Assembly: GCA_946122785.1 (NCBI GenBank)
Contig: CAMGYJ010000011.1
Location: 22,569,007-22,633,006, forward strand
DNA length: 64,000 nt
Direction: 5' to 3'
DNA from: Linum tenue
Lineage: Eukaryota; Streptophyta; Magnoliopsida; Malpighiales; Linaceae
Positions 22,433 through 33,771 of the stretch are shown piece by piece (the first letter of the stretch is position 1; each line of letters opens with the position of its first letter). The notes under the pieces are model-generated. The model was given only the letters and a program-made list of their open reading frames with translations. It made no database searches and was not told where the DNA came from. Position numbers and translations under genes: made by a program.

Positions 22433-25158
22433 ACCTTCAACGTTCCTGCTTCCTTCTCCTCCTTCCAAATTCTGCACATTTATCCAAACACATCTTATAC
22501 TTCAATGATGGTTACAATTTGCACAATTTATCCAAACACATACAACACCAAACTTACCCGTTCTGCCCGAAGAACCGGACAAGTCCTCACATTATGGTCA
22601 GGAGCATTGCACCTCTTCAATGCATTACAGACCTGAACTTCCTCATAGCAGATCCATCACCACCATGTCGAACTGTCTCAATCTCCCCTGGTGTCTTCCT
22701 CCGTTGCTTCTTCGGACGTCCAGGTAAGACCTTGAATTTAGGAGGATAAATTGGGTAGCCTACTGATTCTGGCCAAGCTTGTTGGCCTTCAATGGTAGTA
22801 ATACCAAATTCATATGCCATCTTGAACGACCCAACAGTGTAGTAAGGAGACACGACTTCACTTAGCTCTATCCTCTGCCATTGAAGGCAAGCAATTGCAT
22901 GTACACATGGAATTCCAGTCAATCCCCACGACCCACAGCTGCATGTCTTTTCGTCCAAGTCCAACACGTACCCCTTACGGTGAATGGCAACTTCAAACTT
23001 CTCCTCCAAGCCTGGAATCACTTGACACATCTTGGCTAAATCCACACCCTTTCTAATCTTCTTATCTATCCTAGGACAGAGGTGATCCCTCCAACCACCA
23101 ACTTGCACATTCTTTTCAACTATTCTGACCATGAGCTTCCTACGGATACCCTCGAGCATGTCAATGATCCTATCCTCCCTCTCTTCTAAGATATAACCAT
23201 TGAAGGTTTCACAAATATTACTTTCCACCGAATCACATCTGGAGGTGTGACTCATAAAAGCCCTGCAAAAGGTTTCTGGTTGATGATCCAAAAAATCCTG
23301 AAGTAAAGATGGATGTGCCCCACTTTGTTGAATCTCCCCCATGACTTTGATGACTGCTTTGTAATCGTTGATGTTTGTTGCATACATAGCCTCCCAGTAT
23401 AAGTCTCTATATGCCTTCACCCTATGGTTAACCTTCCAATTCGCGAAAACATGACGTGCACACTTTCTTAGCGATGCCTCAGGTAAGCAACTGTTTAATG
23501 CTTGCACAAGACCCTACAAACAAGAAGATAATGTAACCCAAATCTAATGCAAAGCAAACATTCCACACACGACAAACATTCTAAAACACATACAAAACAC
23601 GTCGAATATTTACCTTGTGTTGGTCAGATATGAGTGTCCACCCACGACCATCAATGGTCCTAAGATCTTGCTGTAAAATAGAAACAAACCACTTCCATGT
23701 TTCAAGACTTTCCCCTTCCACTACAGCCCAAGCAATAGGGAACATCCTGTTGTCTCCATCTTTACCAACAGCACTCAAAAGCATCCCTTTAACCTCACCT
23801 TTAAGAAAGCACCCATCGAAAGCAAACATTGGTCGGTAGCCCCTAGTGAACCCCTTCGAAGCCCACTAAACCCAATGTACAACCTCTTGAACAACACTCG
23901 GTTGGGCACATTAGACGGGTCAACCTCTAGAATAAAAGTATCGTCTCTATCCCGCTCTTTCAAAGCACCAACATACCTCCTAAGCTTGTTATACTCCTCT
24001 ATCAACGACCCTCCTAACATCCGCTTGGCATATATCCTCGCCCTATAGCATTGCCTCCTCGAAATTATAACATTATGCGTTTGCCTCAGCTCCAACATAA
24101 TATTCTTTACCTTCCAATCAGGCTCCATTCGAAAACGTTCAATGTACTTCTTAGCCACCCAAGTTGCATTTGCAACCCGCATCCGGACAGCCCTAGGACA
24201 AGTGTGATCCTTCCCAAGATTCTTCACCATAAACAAAGAACGAGCATGCAAACTACCATAGATATACCACCCACACTTCTGGCGACATTCAGCACGCTTC
24301 TTATTCTTGTCACTTCTCGTCCACTTGATATCGGCTCCAATTGAGATGGAATGCTCCTCCACTGCCTCTTTGAACTGCTCTAGGGAATTGAAGCTCCTTC
24401 CCACCGTGAACTTTAGTATAGAATGTTCACATCTGGGGTCGTAGTGGGGACCGTCATAAATAGGATCAGTTGGCTCTTCGTCTAGATTCCCACGAACATG
24501 CCGTGAGTCAACTGAACCTCTATATTCTGATTCGGGTAGAGTTCGGTTTCCCACTTGTTCTGCCCTTTCATGTGCCATATCTTCAGCTTCGGGTTGAGTT
24601 TGGTTTCCCCCTTCTTCTGTCTGTACATGTGGGATAGCTTCAGCTTCTTCATCTTCAACTTCTTCATCTTCAGCTTCCATAGCTTGTGAGGGAACATCCT
24701 GTTCGGTCTGCTCATAATCAGTTATAGATTCCTGCTCCACCGCTTCACCAGTTGCATCTTTAGTGGTACGAACCCTCATCCGTCGTGCTCTAATCCCTTG
24801 ATTCTCCAAAGCATCGACGAACTCATCATCAGAAGTGCGCACATCATCATCCATAAGATAGATGATGTCTCAATTCTGTGACTCCTCATCACCTTCTGTA
24901 TCACCGTCATCACTGTTCCCTCCACCAGCTTCTTCATTATCTCCAACTTGAGTTTCTATACCTTCCATAAAGATCATGATTTTTCCATTTTCAACACCAT
25001 GAATCAGTCCATCCATAACCTCGGTGTCGGACCTTATTTCAACCAAACCATTTCCCAAATTATGCGATGGAGCCATATACCACAAGCGTTCGACCCTAGC
25101 GTATTCAAAGTGGACGACACTAAGCTATTGTAACTAGAAGTAGGAGATGTAGTCTAGG

Positions 25159-27432
25159 TGTAACACCCTACCCTATACGATTTACCTAATCATATTGTTC
25201 ATACAATTGCAGCGGAATTTATCTCGGGTGTTACATTAATTATCAAAATTTACCCAAATAAAATTTCGACATGAATTACTCGCGTAATGGGCTAACAGTT
25301 CTTGCAACTTATCCTGCAAAATAATTCATCATAAACATATATACTCACAACTATATGCATTGGCTTTTGTTAGCCATAGTCACACTTTCATACTCCACAA
25401 CTACATACCATACTTATACATACCATAATCGTCACAACTTACACAGTTACACAACATATACACATATCATCAACTTTCCACACCTGTGGATATCTCACAC
25501 TACATCAGAAGCTAGTATGCACATGAAAAACGTTCTCAAAACATTTTTACAAAAAGGTGTGGATCACTGGCCAAAATCTCAAGTAGTCGTCCAAGCACAG
25601 AATAGTTGAAGACCATACCTCATCTTGACTTCAACTCTAGCTCCTCTCCCACCTAACACCTATCTACTGCTGTTGCTGATGATCTACTTACACATAGCAT
25701 AAGCAGAGAAAAAGGATAAAGAGGATCAGCTCATAGCTGAGTGAGATAATCATAGCATCGTGAGTTCATAACAGAGCATACCCCTACCATACATCTAGCA
25801 AACAAGCCAAAACACTAGGATCGGACCTCAGCCATCCTCATGGCCCAATGGGCAAAAGACTCATATACCTTGACTTATGCATATGCGTCTTATCATGTTT
25901 TACTTATAGGCGCCTGGCTACTCCCACGCTAATTACTCTCCCGGGAATACGGACCAAACATCTCGTGGATGTGGTCATATCGGACCCACCACTGCCGGTG
26001 TAGTCATATCGGACCTGACACCACTATGGGTGTGGTCATATCGGACTCAACACCACTCTGGGTGAGGTCATATCTCATGATGAATCAACGGTCAACACCA
26101 CATCAGGGGTGTGACATAACATATCATAACGGAGTAATAGCATGGGGAGCCCTAATTACTATGTAATTGACCATGAGACCAAATCACTCTTGTTTGGTAA
26201 TCTTACACATGATCCATATCTCATCTTGCTTAATCATAATTCATTACTTGGACATGTTCTTGAACTGACCACAATTGGCTCAACATAACCAGGAGTCGTA
26301 TAATTGCACTTCCTCGGGATAAACCCTCGTGCAAGTCATCCTCCTTAAACATCATAATATCACCATGAGATATATATTTTCCCACTTGTGCATCCAAATA
26401 TAACCACAATATCACATCATGTCAAAACACCTGATCGAACAACCATGAAGTCATATCAACGGTTAAGCCACAAATGGCAACATGTATGAAATCATCAGCA
26501 TAAACAATGTCCATATCAGTTAGGGCAAGTCAATAATATCATACAACAGTCCAGGTTCAACATATAGCACAAAAGTTCATACACCCCTAATCATGCCATT
26601 CTAGTTCACCTAGGTCAATTCTAAGCATCAATATAATTATCGTGATACGACAAACCCGGTATGCCGTGCTAATCCCTCACCAGTTCTGGTCGTTCAAACA
26701 CCGGTTCTAGCCTCCCGTACTAAAATGTCAATTTCACGAACGAACCCCGAATTAAAATCCGAGACCGTCCTAATATCCCCTGCAGTATCCCCGTCAATAT
26801 TAGTTCTAGGCTCCGGGTCAAATTCTTGATAAAAACACATCAAACCCTGGCCTGAGCTAAATTCAGCGGTTTGGACCCCGACCTAAATAATAGCCGAAAT
26901 TCAGGGATTAGAACTAGAGGATTGATTACCTCGCTGCAGGAAGCTCGTATATGAAATTTGGGCTCAATCCGGCTTCCGGATACTCCGAAACCTTAATTTG
27001 GCTTATCGGGAATTCAAGAAATTCCTTAACCAAAATCTCGTTTTAAAGCTCTAAATCGATAAACTACGATGAATGGATGAATTAGGCATTACTTACGAGA
27101 TTTTTGGATCAGTAGAACTCAAGAAATTTGCTCTGCAATTTCTCTCCGAGGCTACCCTGCACGCTCTGCTTCTCTTCGGAAATGGAAAGTGAAAGAAAGA
27201 AATCGCATGTGATGGGGATGGAAATGGATCGGGTAAATTATATATGCCGACCGCATATATATATATTATATATATTATATATTATATAATATTATATAAT
27301 ATATAGAATTAATACGTATACTTATCCGATCGATAATTCGATTTTCGTCGAAATACTGCCAAAATGCTCGATTTTAAATCGTGAAATTTTCTAGTGACAG
27401 TAATACGATTTTAGCCGAAACGGGATGTTACA
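25159..27432 (-). repeat. 3' LTR of the young element
   Basis: It starts TGTAACATCCCG and ends GGGTGTTACA on the minus strand. It contains three to four 33-bp tandem repeats (about 25967-26075) and an (AT)n tract near 27257-27305 that differs in length from the partner. Open frames at 25355, 25969 and 26230 recur in the partner LTR and are not genes. Confidence 0.92.
25967..26075. repeat. 33-bp tandem repeats inside the LTR
   Basis: Units built on GTGGTCATATCGGAC followed by (C/T)(C/A)ACACCACT repeat three to four times with small changes. The same array is at 29024-29132 in the other LTR. It lies where enhancer repeats occur in other plant LTRs; an activity is not shown. Confidence 0.85.
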
Positions 27433-28215
27433 ATTCTCCCCTCCTTAAAAAGATTTCGTCCCCGAAATCTAACCTTGAGTTGATACTACGCATCCGCTCG
27501 TTCTCCTCCTGGCAGACACTATCACATATATTGTTACTACCTAACTCTTAGGTTAGGAGATCTGAAGTACATAACTAAACACATAACACCTCAAGTTCCC
27601 AATATAAGGTTTCAAAACCTACACTGGGCTATCACAACAAAACACATCAGCAAATTCAAAACATAACTTACTAAGCAAGATTGTTAACCTGTAAAGTAGT
27701 TTGCCACTAACACAAGGTTATATAAACCTACAAAATGGTTACCACAACATCATCAAGATTCATATCTCTATTCAAATATCTACCATCACAACTCATCATG
27801 TTAGCACAGCCTAAATGCAACTACATTGCATAGCTAGCCACCATGCTTCTCGATTGGTTAGTAGGATTTCTAGGACAACTTCTGTGCGAGCTACAAGGAA
27901 ATATTGGCCATAACTTGATCCACACACCATTAAAACTTTCTCCAAAATCGTTACTTGGACAACAAGATAAAAACTCCACATATTTTCAAAAATCTCTTAA
28001 ACCATAAAATTTTCAAGATTCCTTCAAATACTCAAAATCATGTTTGACAGTATGCAACTGACTATGCAACATATCATCACCTTTGGTCCCAATCCTGGCA
28101 AGTTTAGTGCAAGTACAGGTATGGAGTACTCCCTCCCCTTTCGAGGGTGATCAGTCCTCAAGGGTGAAAGTAACACACCCATAATGCAGAAAACAAACCA
28201 GCTCTGATACCAAAC
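27433..28215 (-). other. Internal region of the young element, non-coding
   Basis: It holds a polypurine tract at its left end, an initiator-Met primer site (TGGTATCAGAGC) at its right end, and about 700 bases with no open frame or domain. Confidence 0.8.
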
Positions 28216-30476
28216 TGTAACACCCTACCCTATACGATTTACCTAATCATATTGTTCATACAATTGCAGCGGAATTTATCTCGGGTGTTACATTAATTAT
28301 CAAAATTTACCCAAATAAAATTTCGACATGAATTACTCGCGTAATGGGCTAACAGTTCTTGCAACTTATCCTGCAAAATAATTCATTATAAACATATATA
28401 CTCACAACTATATGCATTGGCTTTTGTTAGCCATAGTCACACTTTCATACTCCACAACTACATACCATACTTATACATACCATAATCGTCACAACTTACA
28501 CAGTTACACAACATATACACATATCATCAACTTTCCACACCTGTGGATATCTCACACTACATCAGAAGCTAGTATGCACATGAAAAACGTTCTCAAAACA
28601 TTTTTACAAAAAGGTGTGGATCACTGGCCAAAATCTCAAGTAGTCGTCCAAGCACAGAATAGTTGAAGACCATACCTCATCTTGACTTCAACTCTAGCTC
28701 CTCTCCCACCTAACACCTATCTACTGCTGCTGCTGATGATCTACTTACACATAGCATAAGCAGAGAAAAAGGATAAAGAGGATCAGCTCATAGCTGAGTG
28801 AGATAATCATAGCATCGTGAGTTCATAACAGAGCATACCCCTACCATACATCTAGCAAACAAGCCAAAACACTAGGATCGGACCTCAGCCATCCTCATGG
28901 CCCAATGGGCAAAAGACTCATATACCTTGACTTATGCATATGCGTCTTATCATGTTTTACTTATAGGCGCCTGGCTACTCCCACGCTAATTACTCTCCCG
29001 GGAATACGGACCAAACATCTCGTGGATGTGGTCATATCGGACCCACCACTGCCGGTGTAGTCATATCGGACCTGACACCACTATGGGTGTGGTCATATCG
29101 GACTCAACACCACTCTGGGTGAGGTCATATCTCATGATGAATCAACGGTCAACACCACATCAGGGGTGTGACATAACATATCATAACGGAGTAATAGCAT
29201 GGGGAGCCCTAATTACTATGTAATTGACCATGAGACCAAATCACTCTTGTTTGGTAATCTTACACATGATCCATATCTCATCTTGCTTAATCATAATTCA
29301 TTACTTGGACATGTTCTTGAACTGACCACAATTGGCTCAACATAACCAGGAGTCGTATAATTGCACTTCCTCGGGATAAACCCTCGTGCAAGTCATCCTC
29401 CTTAAACATCATAATATCACCATGAGATATATATTTTCCCACTTGTGCATCCAAATATAACCACAATATCACATCATGTCAAAACACCTGATCGAACAAC
29501 CATGAAGTCATATCAACGGTTAAGCCACAAATGGCAACATGTATGAAATCATCAGCATAAACAATGTCCATATCAATTAGGGCAAGTCAATAATATCATA
29601 CAACAGTCCAGGTTCAACATATAGCACAAAAGTTCATACACCCCTAATCATGCCATTCTAGTTCACCTAGGTCAATTCTAAGCATCAATATAATTATCGT
29701 GATACGACAAACCCGGTATGCCGTGCTAATCCCTCACCAGTTCTGGTCATTCAAACATCGATTCTAGCCTCCCGTACTAAAATGTCAATTTCACGAACGA
29801 ACCCCGAATTAAAATCCGAGACCGTCCTAATATCCCCTGCAGTATCCCCGTCAATATTAGTTCTAGGCTCCGGGTCAAATTCTTGATAAAAACACATCAA
29901 ACCGTGGCCTGAGCTAAATTCAGCGGTTTGGACCCCGACCTAAATAATAGCCGAAATTCAGGGATTAGAACTAGAGGATTGATTACCTCGCTGCAGGAAG
30001 CTCGTATATGAAATTTGGGCTCAATCCGGCTTCCGGATACTCCGAAACCTTAATTTGGCTTATCGGGAATTCAAGAAATTCCTTAACCAAAATCTCGTTT
30101 TAAAGCTCTAAATCGATAAACTACGATGAATGGATGAATTAGGCATTACTTACGAGATTTTTGGATCAGTAGAACTCAAGAAATTTGCTCTGCAATTTCT
30201 CTCCGAGGCTACCCTGCACGCTCTGCTTCTCTTCGGAAATGGAAAGTGAAAGAAAGAAATCGCATGTGATGGGGATGGAAATGGATCGCGTAAATTATAT
30301 ATGCCGGCCGCATATATATATATTATATAATATATATATATTATATATAGAATTAATACGTATACTTATCCGATCGATAATCCGATTTTCGTCGAAATAC
30401 TGCCAAAATGCTCGATTTTAAATCGTGAAATTTTCTAGTGACAGTAATACGATTTTAGCCGAAACGGGATGTTACA
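28216..30476 (-). repeat. 5' LTR of the young element
   Basis: It is a near-identical partner of 25159-27432. It is followed on the plus strand by the duplication CTAGG at 30477, where MULE transposase coding sequence resumes. The frames at 28412, 29026, 29287 and 30185 are LTR shadows. Confidence 0.92.
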
Positions 30477-30585
30477 CTAGGTCCATGTCAACTTCTTCAA
30501 TCTTCCCATTTAGGTAGCGAGGAACCTCCTCAGAATAGTCCATTTTCCCACCATGGTGGACTATCAATTCCAAGTACGTAGTCAT

Positions 30586-31593
30586 CCTGCACGTTACATA
30601 ACATGGTTACTATTACAAATCCTCGATTATATTAATCTAATCACAGTCTAGGGTTAATAATTTTCTACCATTAAAAGCATTCCCCAAAAGATGCTAAAAG
30701 ACAACTTTGCAATCTAGCAATCCACAAACCCGTGACCTTTATGAATTGAATATTACAACTCCAAGACAACCAAATCACTATACATGGATGGAAATGACCA
30801 GAAGGTGCTTTTGGAATTGAATTCGTACCTGTTGCTCAACTCGCAAAGGGGGTAATTTCGTCTTCACGGCTTCGTCGTGGTCCCTGCTTTCCCCTTCTAC
30901 TTCCAGCGAATCTTACAGAACAAAGCCACTTCGTACCCACCACATTTACTTTCTTGTACGATTACCACCTTCCTTCCGCTTCCCACCTACTTAATTGACC
31001 TTCAAATAGCTCCACAACTCCAGAAAAATGGACACGCCCCTTCGCTCCAAAACCAAAGAAATTTTGGGCGAAACACAATTCCATAAACCCCGATACCTCT
31101 GCTAGTAGAGGAATCATCTACTCCACCCAAGACGCTAATACAAGCACTCGCGCAAGGTCGCCGACGATGATTGCAGAAGAAATCGAGGATGGGTGTCGAA
31201 GCTGCCGTCAGAAAAGGTTCCTCCCTGCCCGCCGCGCCCGAAGGTTTCGAAGCTGCCGTCGAGGATGTTCGTCCCTACGCCACGACCGATGTTCGAGATG
31301 TTGACAGACTGCGGAGCTGGCGAATCGACTCCCCTCTGTTCGCCGGGGATGAGAATCGGAGAATCGGGAGAACGGTTAGGGTTCTTGAGTTTTTTGTAGG
31401 GAAGTCGAGGGAGGGGAGGGGTAAATGTGATTCGGTTTCGGGTGCAACCCCGATTTCATTTAACTTTTTTTTTTTAATTTGACGTGTTAACACGGGCCTG
31501 GGTTTGTAAATAAAAAAAGCCACCTAGACGGACACATCAGCAATGACCTGTCAAATAATTCAAAATTAACGGTCAATGGTAGTCAACCATAAC
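30586..31593 (-). promoter_or_regulatory. Presumed 5' leader and promoter region of the MULE transposase
   Basis: This is the interval between the transposase start and the right inverted repeat. The CAG just before the first ATG looks like a splice acceptor, so a 5'-leader intron is likely. A GC-rich part (31150-31440) has a short direct repeat, TTCGAAGCTGCCGTC. The frames at 31171 and 31193 are low-confidence and not called. Confidence 0.4.
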
Positions 31594-31688
31594 GGAAAAA
31601 ATACTTTGGGACACAATTGTCGTATCGAATACTTTAGGACACAAATGGCACAAAGTTAATACTTCGGGTTTCCTATTGGTATTAGCCC
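31594..31688 (-). repeat. MULE right terminal inverted repeat
   Basis: It is the inverted partner of 20136-20230, ending ...GGTATTAGCCC, followed by the 9-bp duplication TTGATATTA. Confidence 0.88.
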
Positions 31689-31697
31689 TTGATATTA

Positions 31698-32240
31698 TGA
31701 CACTATACCATATGGTATTGGGTGGTAACGAAATATATATTGATATTACCACATTATACCATATGGTAATGTATGGTATTGTGTGGTAACGAAATATATA
31801 TTGATATTACCACACTATATCATATGGTATTGTGTGGTAACGAAATATATATTGATATTACCACGCTATACCATATAGTATTGTATGGTATGGTATTGCG
31901 TGATATTACCACACCATACCATATGGTAGTGGGTGGCAGTTGACACCAATTCCGTGAAAGAAGAGTTAGAAGACAATGAATGGGGAGAAGAAAGTCGTGA
32001 AAGTCGTAATTGTATATATATATATATATATTGAGATTACCATACTATACCATATGGTATTTTGTGGTAACGAAATATATTTTTATGGATATCATGTTTT
32101 ACCAGGTAATACCACATGGTATTGATGGTATTTAAATTTGAAATTTTACTTTTAGCATGTTATACCATATGGTATGGTAATTTGATTCATAATTTTCACT
32201 AGCATGTTTTACCCGTAATACCACGTGGTATTGTATGGTA
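31698..32240. repeat. AT-rich palindromic tandem repeats (ACCATATGGT type)
   Basis: Units of roughly 50-60 bases contain GATATTACCACACTATACC, the palindrome ACCATATGGT, GTATTGTGTGGTAAC and GAAATATATATT. At least five imperfect copies run from the MULE edge to about 31935, with looser copies to 32240. The MULE inserted in one unit (its duplication TTGATATTA is part of the repeat). Confidence 0.8.
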
Positions 32241-33010
32241 ATTGTATTTTTAGCAACTGATAATCATATTCATATTTGTAATTGTTGTACATAGCACTTA
32301 ATTATTTAACGAAAAAATCATTATTCGATTTTTTGAGTTGGAATAGAGCAGAGATAGTTGGGATGGTTAAATTCATTTTTGTTGTAGAGATAGAGTTAGA
32401 GTGTAGACAGCATATGCATTTCTCTTGCTCGTTTAGTTGTAGTTGGGAGAGAGAAGAAATAATATAATTTTTCTTGTAATAATAAAACAAAGTGTGAGAG
32501 AGGGGAACACATGTGGGACTGGGAGTGGGGTCCGCGTCTGGTCAATAATCAGCGTCAGCATTAAATGGGGCGTGGGCGATTTACCCTAATGCCCCTCTGC
32601 ATTTAATGTAAATAAAAAGAAAAGACTGACCCGTGGGGGCCAGGGGAGGGGTTACTGATGGGAGGGTTAGTGAGGTGATCCACTCCCGGTTAGTGGTTAC
32701 CTAGAATTGGGGCAATTAGTTAAGGTGATATTTGTGGGAATGACGTGAAGTAGTGGGTAATTAGAGGGTTAGTGGTTACCTAGAATTGTGGCAATTAGTT
32801 AAGGTGATATTTGTTTTAGTTATTTACGTTAGTTTACTAGTTTGTAGAGTTATTGGTTCTCTATTTAAAGTACTAGATGGATAGAAGGATAATCATCAAC
32901 AAAAGTATAATCAAAAAAGGGGTTTACACACCTACGTGTTAGTTTTGGAGGTTGGATTTCCTCGAAAAAGTTTAGGGTTTTTGTTCCCGCCATTAAGGAG
33001 AACTCTTCTC
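32241..33010. other. Non-coding DNA with a duplicated block
   Basis: No gene is seen. A segment GTGGTTACCTAGAATTG(G/T)GG... occurs at about 32694 and again at 32772; between the copies lies the 41-base block shared with 14924-14964. A TATTTAAA box and AGGGTTTTTG-type leader sequence near 32870-32980 suggest a promoter or LTR, but no coding region follows. Confidence 0.4.
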
Positions 33011-33016
33011 TTCTAC

Positions 33017-33053
<37 letters not shown>
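33017..33053. repeat. (CTAT)n microsatellite
   Basis: Nine or so uninterrupted CTAT/TATC units are present. Confidence 0.95.
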
Positions 33054-33057
<4 letters not shown>

Positions 33058-33074
33058 CTCCATTCTTCTTCTTC

Positions 33075-33452
33075 CTATTCCAATCTTTCTTCCGAAATAT
33101 CATTCGTGCAAAACGTGCATATAACATTACCCTTTTGATCTTCCCAACTCAAGGTCTCATGTGCTTGGTGAAATTGTTGCGGCTCATAAGCAAGAGGAAC
33201 GAAAGACAGGATGGGAGCAAGATAATTAAGATGCGGCGGCGGCATGGAATAGGAATGGTACGGGTATGATGGCAGTTGATAAGATTGTTGTAAAGGAGGT
33301 TGAAGGTGATAAAACTGTTGGTAATGATAGAACTTTTGATCTTGCATGTCGAAGTAGCATATGGTGGCGGCGGTTGATAGGACGAAGTCATATACGATGG
33401 AGGGTAGTGTTGTTGCGGCTGCAGAAACTGGTTGATGGACGGAGGGTGACAA
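33075..33452 (-). other. Open frame rich in Tyr, Pro and Gln, unrecognised
   Basis: The 125-residue frame contains DQKFYHYQQFYHLQPPLQQ and repeated PPHLNYLAP-like words. I recognise no family. It lies just left of a hAT-like end (33440-33725) and may be sequence captured by that element or a host exon. No splice signals decide it. Confidence 0.2.
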
Positions 33453-33725
33453 CGAAAGAAATTGTCATACCATTATTCTTCCTCTAGAAGCTCAAGATCC
33501 TCTTGTTCTTGCTACGATGACCTGATTCTCGTAATAGTCGAGTAACCGGCCACCCGACGGTAAATTATCGATTAAGTGTCGGTATACCCATTGAGAAATC
33601 CTCTGCCACTAACCGTTACCACTGGTTAACGGTATAACTGGTAAACACCGGCTACCGGTACGGTTACTGCTGGCTAGCGGTATGATTACCAGTTATACCG
33701 TTAACTGGAACACCAATTACAAGCC
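33440..33725. mobile_element. hAT-like relic, right terminal part
   Basis: Read inward from the right, the end is GGCTTGTAATTGGTGTTCC, which resembles the right end of the hAT at 41430-42345 (GGCTGGTAATCGGT). The interior has the same GGTATAACTGGTAACACCGG word style. A perfect 19-base inverted repeat is at 33626-33644 and 33686-33704. The left end is not identified. Confidence 0.45.
33626..33704. repeat. 19-bp perfect inverted repeat, potential hairpin
   Basis: TTAACGGTATAACTGGTAA at 33626-33644 pairs with its exact complement at 33686-33704 across a 41-base loop. Confidence 0.9.
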
Positions 33726-33771
33726 GTACTTGAAAAGCACAAAGCAATACCAAAAATCATAAAATGATACT

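Larger units (their letters stand above)
25159..30476 (-). mobile_element. Young non-autonomous LTR retrotransposon with 2.26-kb LTRs
   Basis: Two LTRs (25159-27432 and 28216-30476) surround only about 783 bases. The 5-bp duplication CTAGG (25154-25158 and 30477-30481) is perfect. The element reads on the minus strand: initiator-Met primer site at 28201-28212 and the polypurine tract AAGGAGGGGAGAAT at 27433-27446. The LTRs differ at only about a dozen sites plus an AT-repeat length change, so insertion was recent. The short remnant before the polypurine tract (GATTTCGGGGACGAAATC) resembles the end of pol in chromovirus-type gypsy elements, so the element probably descends from one and is mobilised in trans. 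No gag or pol remains. Confidence 0.92.
21761..30585 (-). pseudogene. MULE transposase (mudrA-like), five exons, split by an LTR element
   Basis: Exons on the minus strand are 30585-30477 joined to 25158-23614, then 23513-22558, 22471-22196, 22087-22028 and 21952-21761; the introns are GT-AG. The N-terminal region reads LELIVHHGGKMDY, then LERLWYM-like sequence of MULE proteins. The MuDR DNA-binding region follows (EHSILKFTVGRSFNSLEQFK, KCGWYIYGS). The DDE core has FAFDGCFLKGE, then LISDQHK, then the glutamate in VESNICETFNGY. A SWIM finger, CSCGSWGLTGIPCVHAI, and two zinc knuckles (CNAPDHNVRTC, CSKCKNADHNARTC) end it. Lesions: two TAGs just after the insertion point, a TGA near 24870, a frameshift near 23850 and another near 22630. 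The LTR element inserted at CTAGG after the DMDL codons. Confidence 0.9.
20136..31688. mobile_element. Autonomous-type Mutator-like element (MULE), with a nested LTR element
   Basis: The element begins GGGCTAATACCATTGGGAAA and ends with the inverted form (...GGTATTAGCCC). Inverted repeats of about 95 bases are clear and extend weakly further. A perfect 9-bp duplication, TTGATATTA, flanks it (20127-20135 and 31689-31697), the hallmark length for MULEs. Two genes converge: a GRF-type protein from the left terminus and a mudrA-like transposase from the right. A 5.3-kb LTR retrotransposon at 25159-30476 interrupts the first transposase exon, so the native element was about 6.2 kb. It sits in AT-rich palindromic repeats. 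A 458-bp derivative is at 42817-43274. Confidence 0.93.

Noticed and set aside
25967..26075. Short tandem repeats that could suggest a CRISPR array
   Set aside because: There are no unique spacers, the units are contiguous, and the DNA is a plant LTR.
25355..26415. Open frames 25355-25609, 25969-26166 and 26230-26415
   Set aside because: Each recurs unchanged in the other LTR (28412, 29026, 29287). They lie inside LTRs and have no domain.
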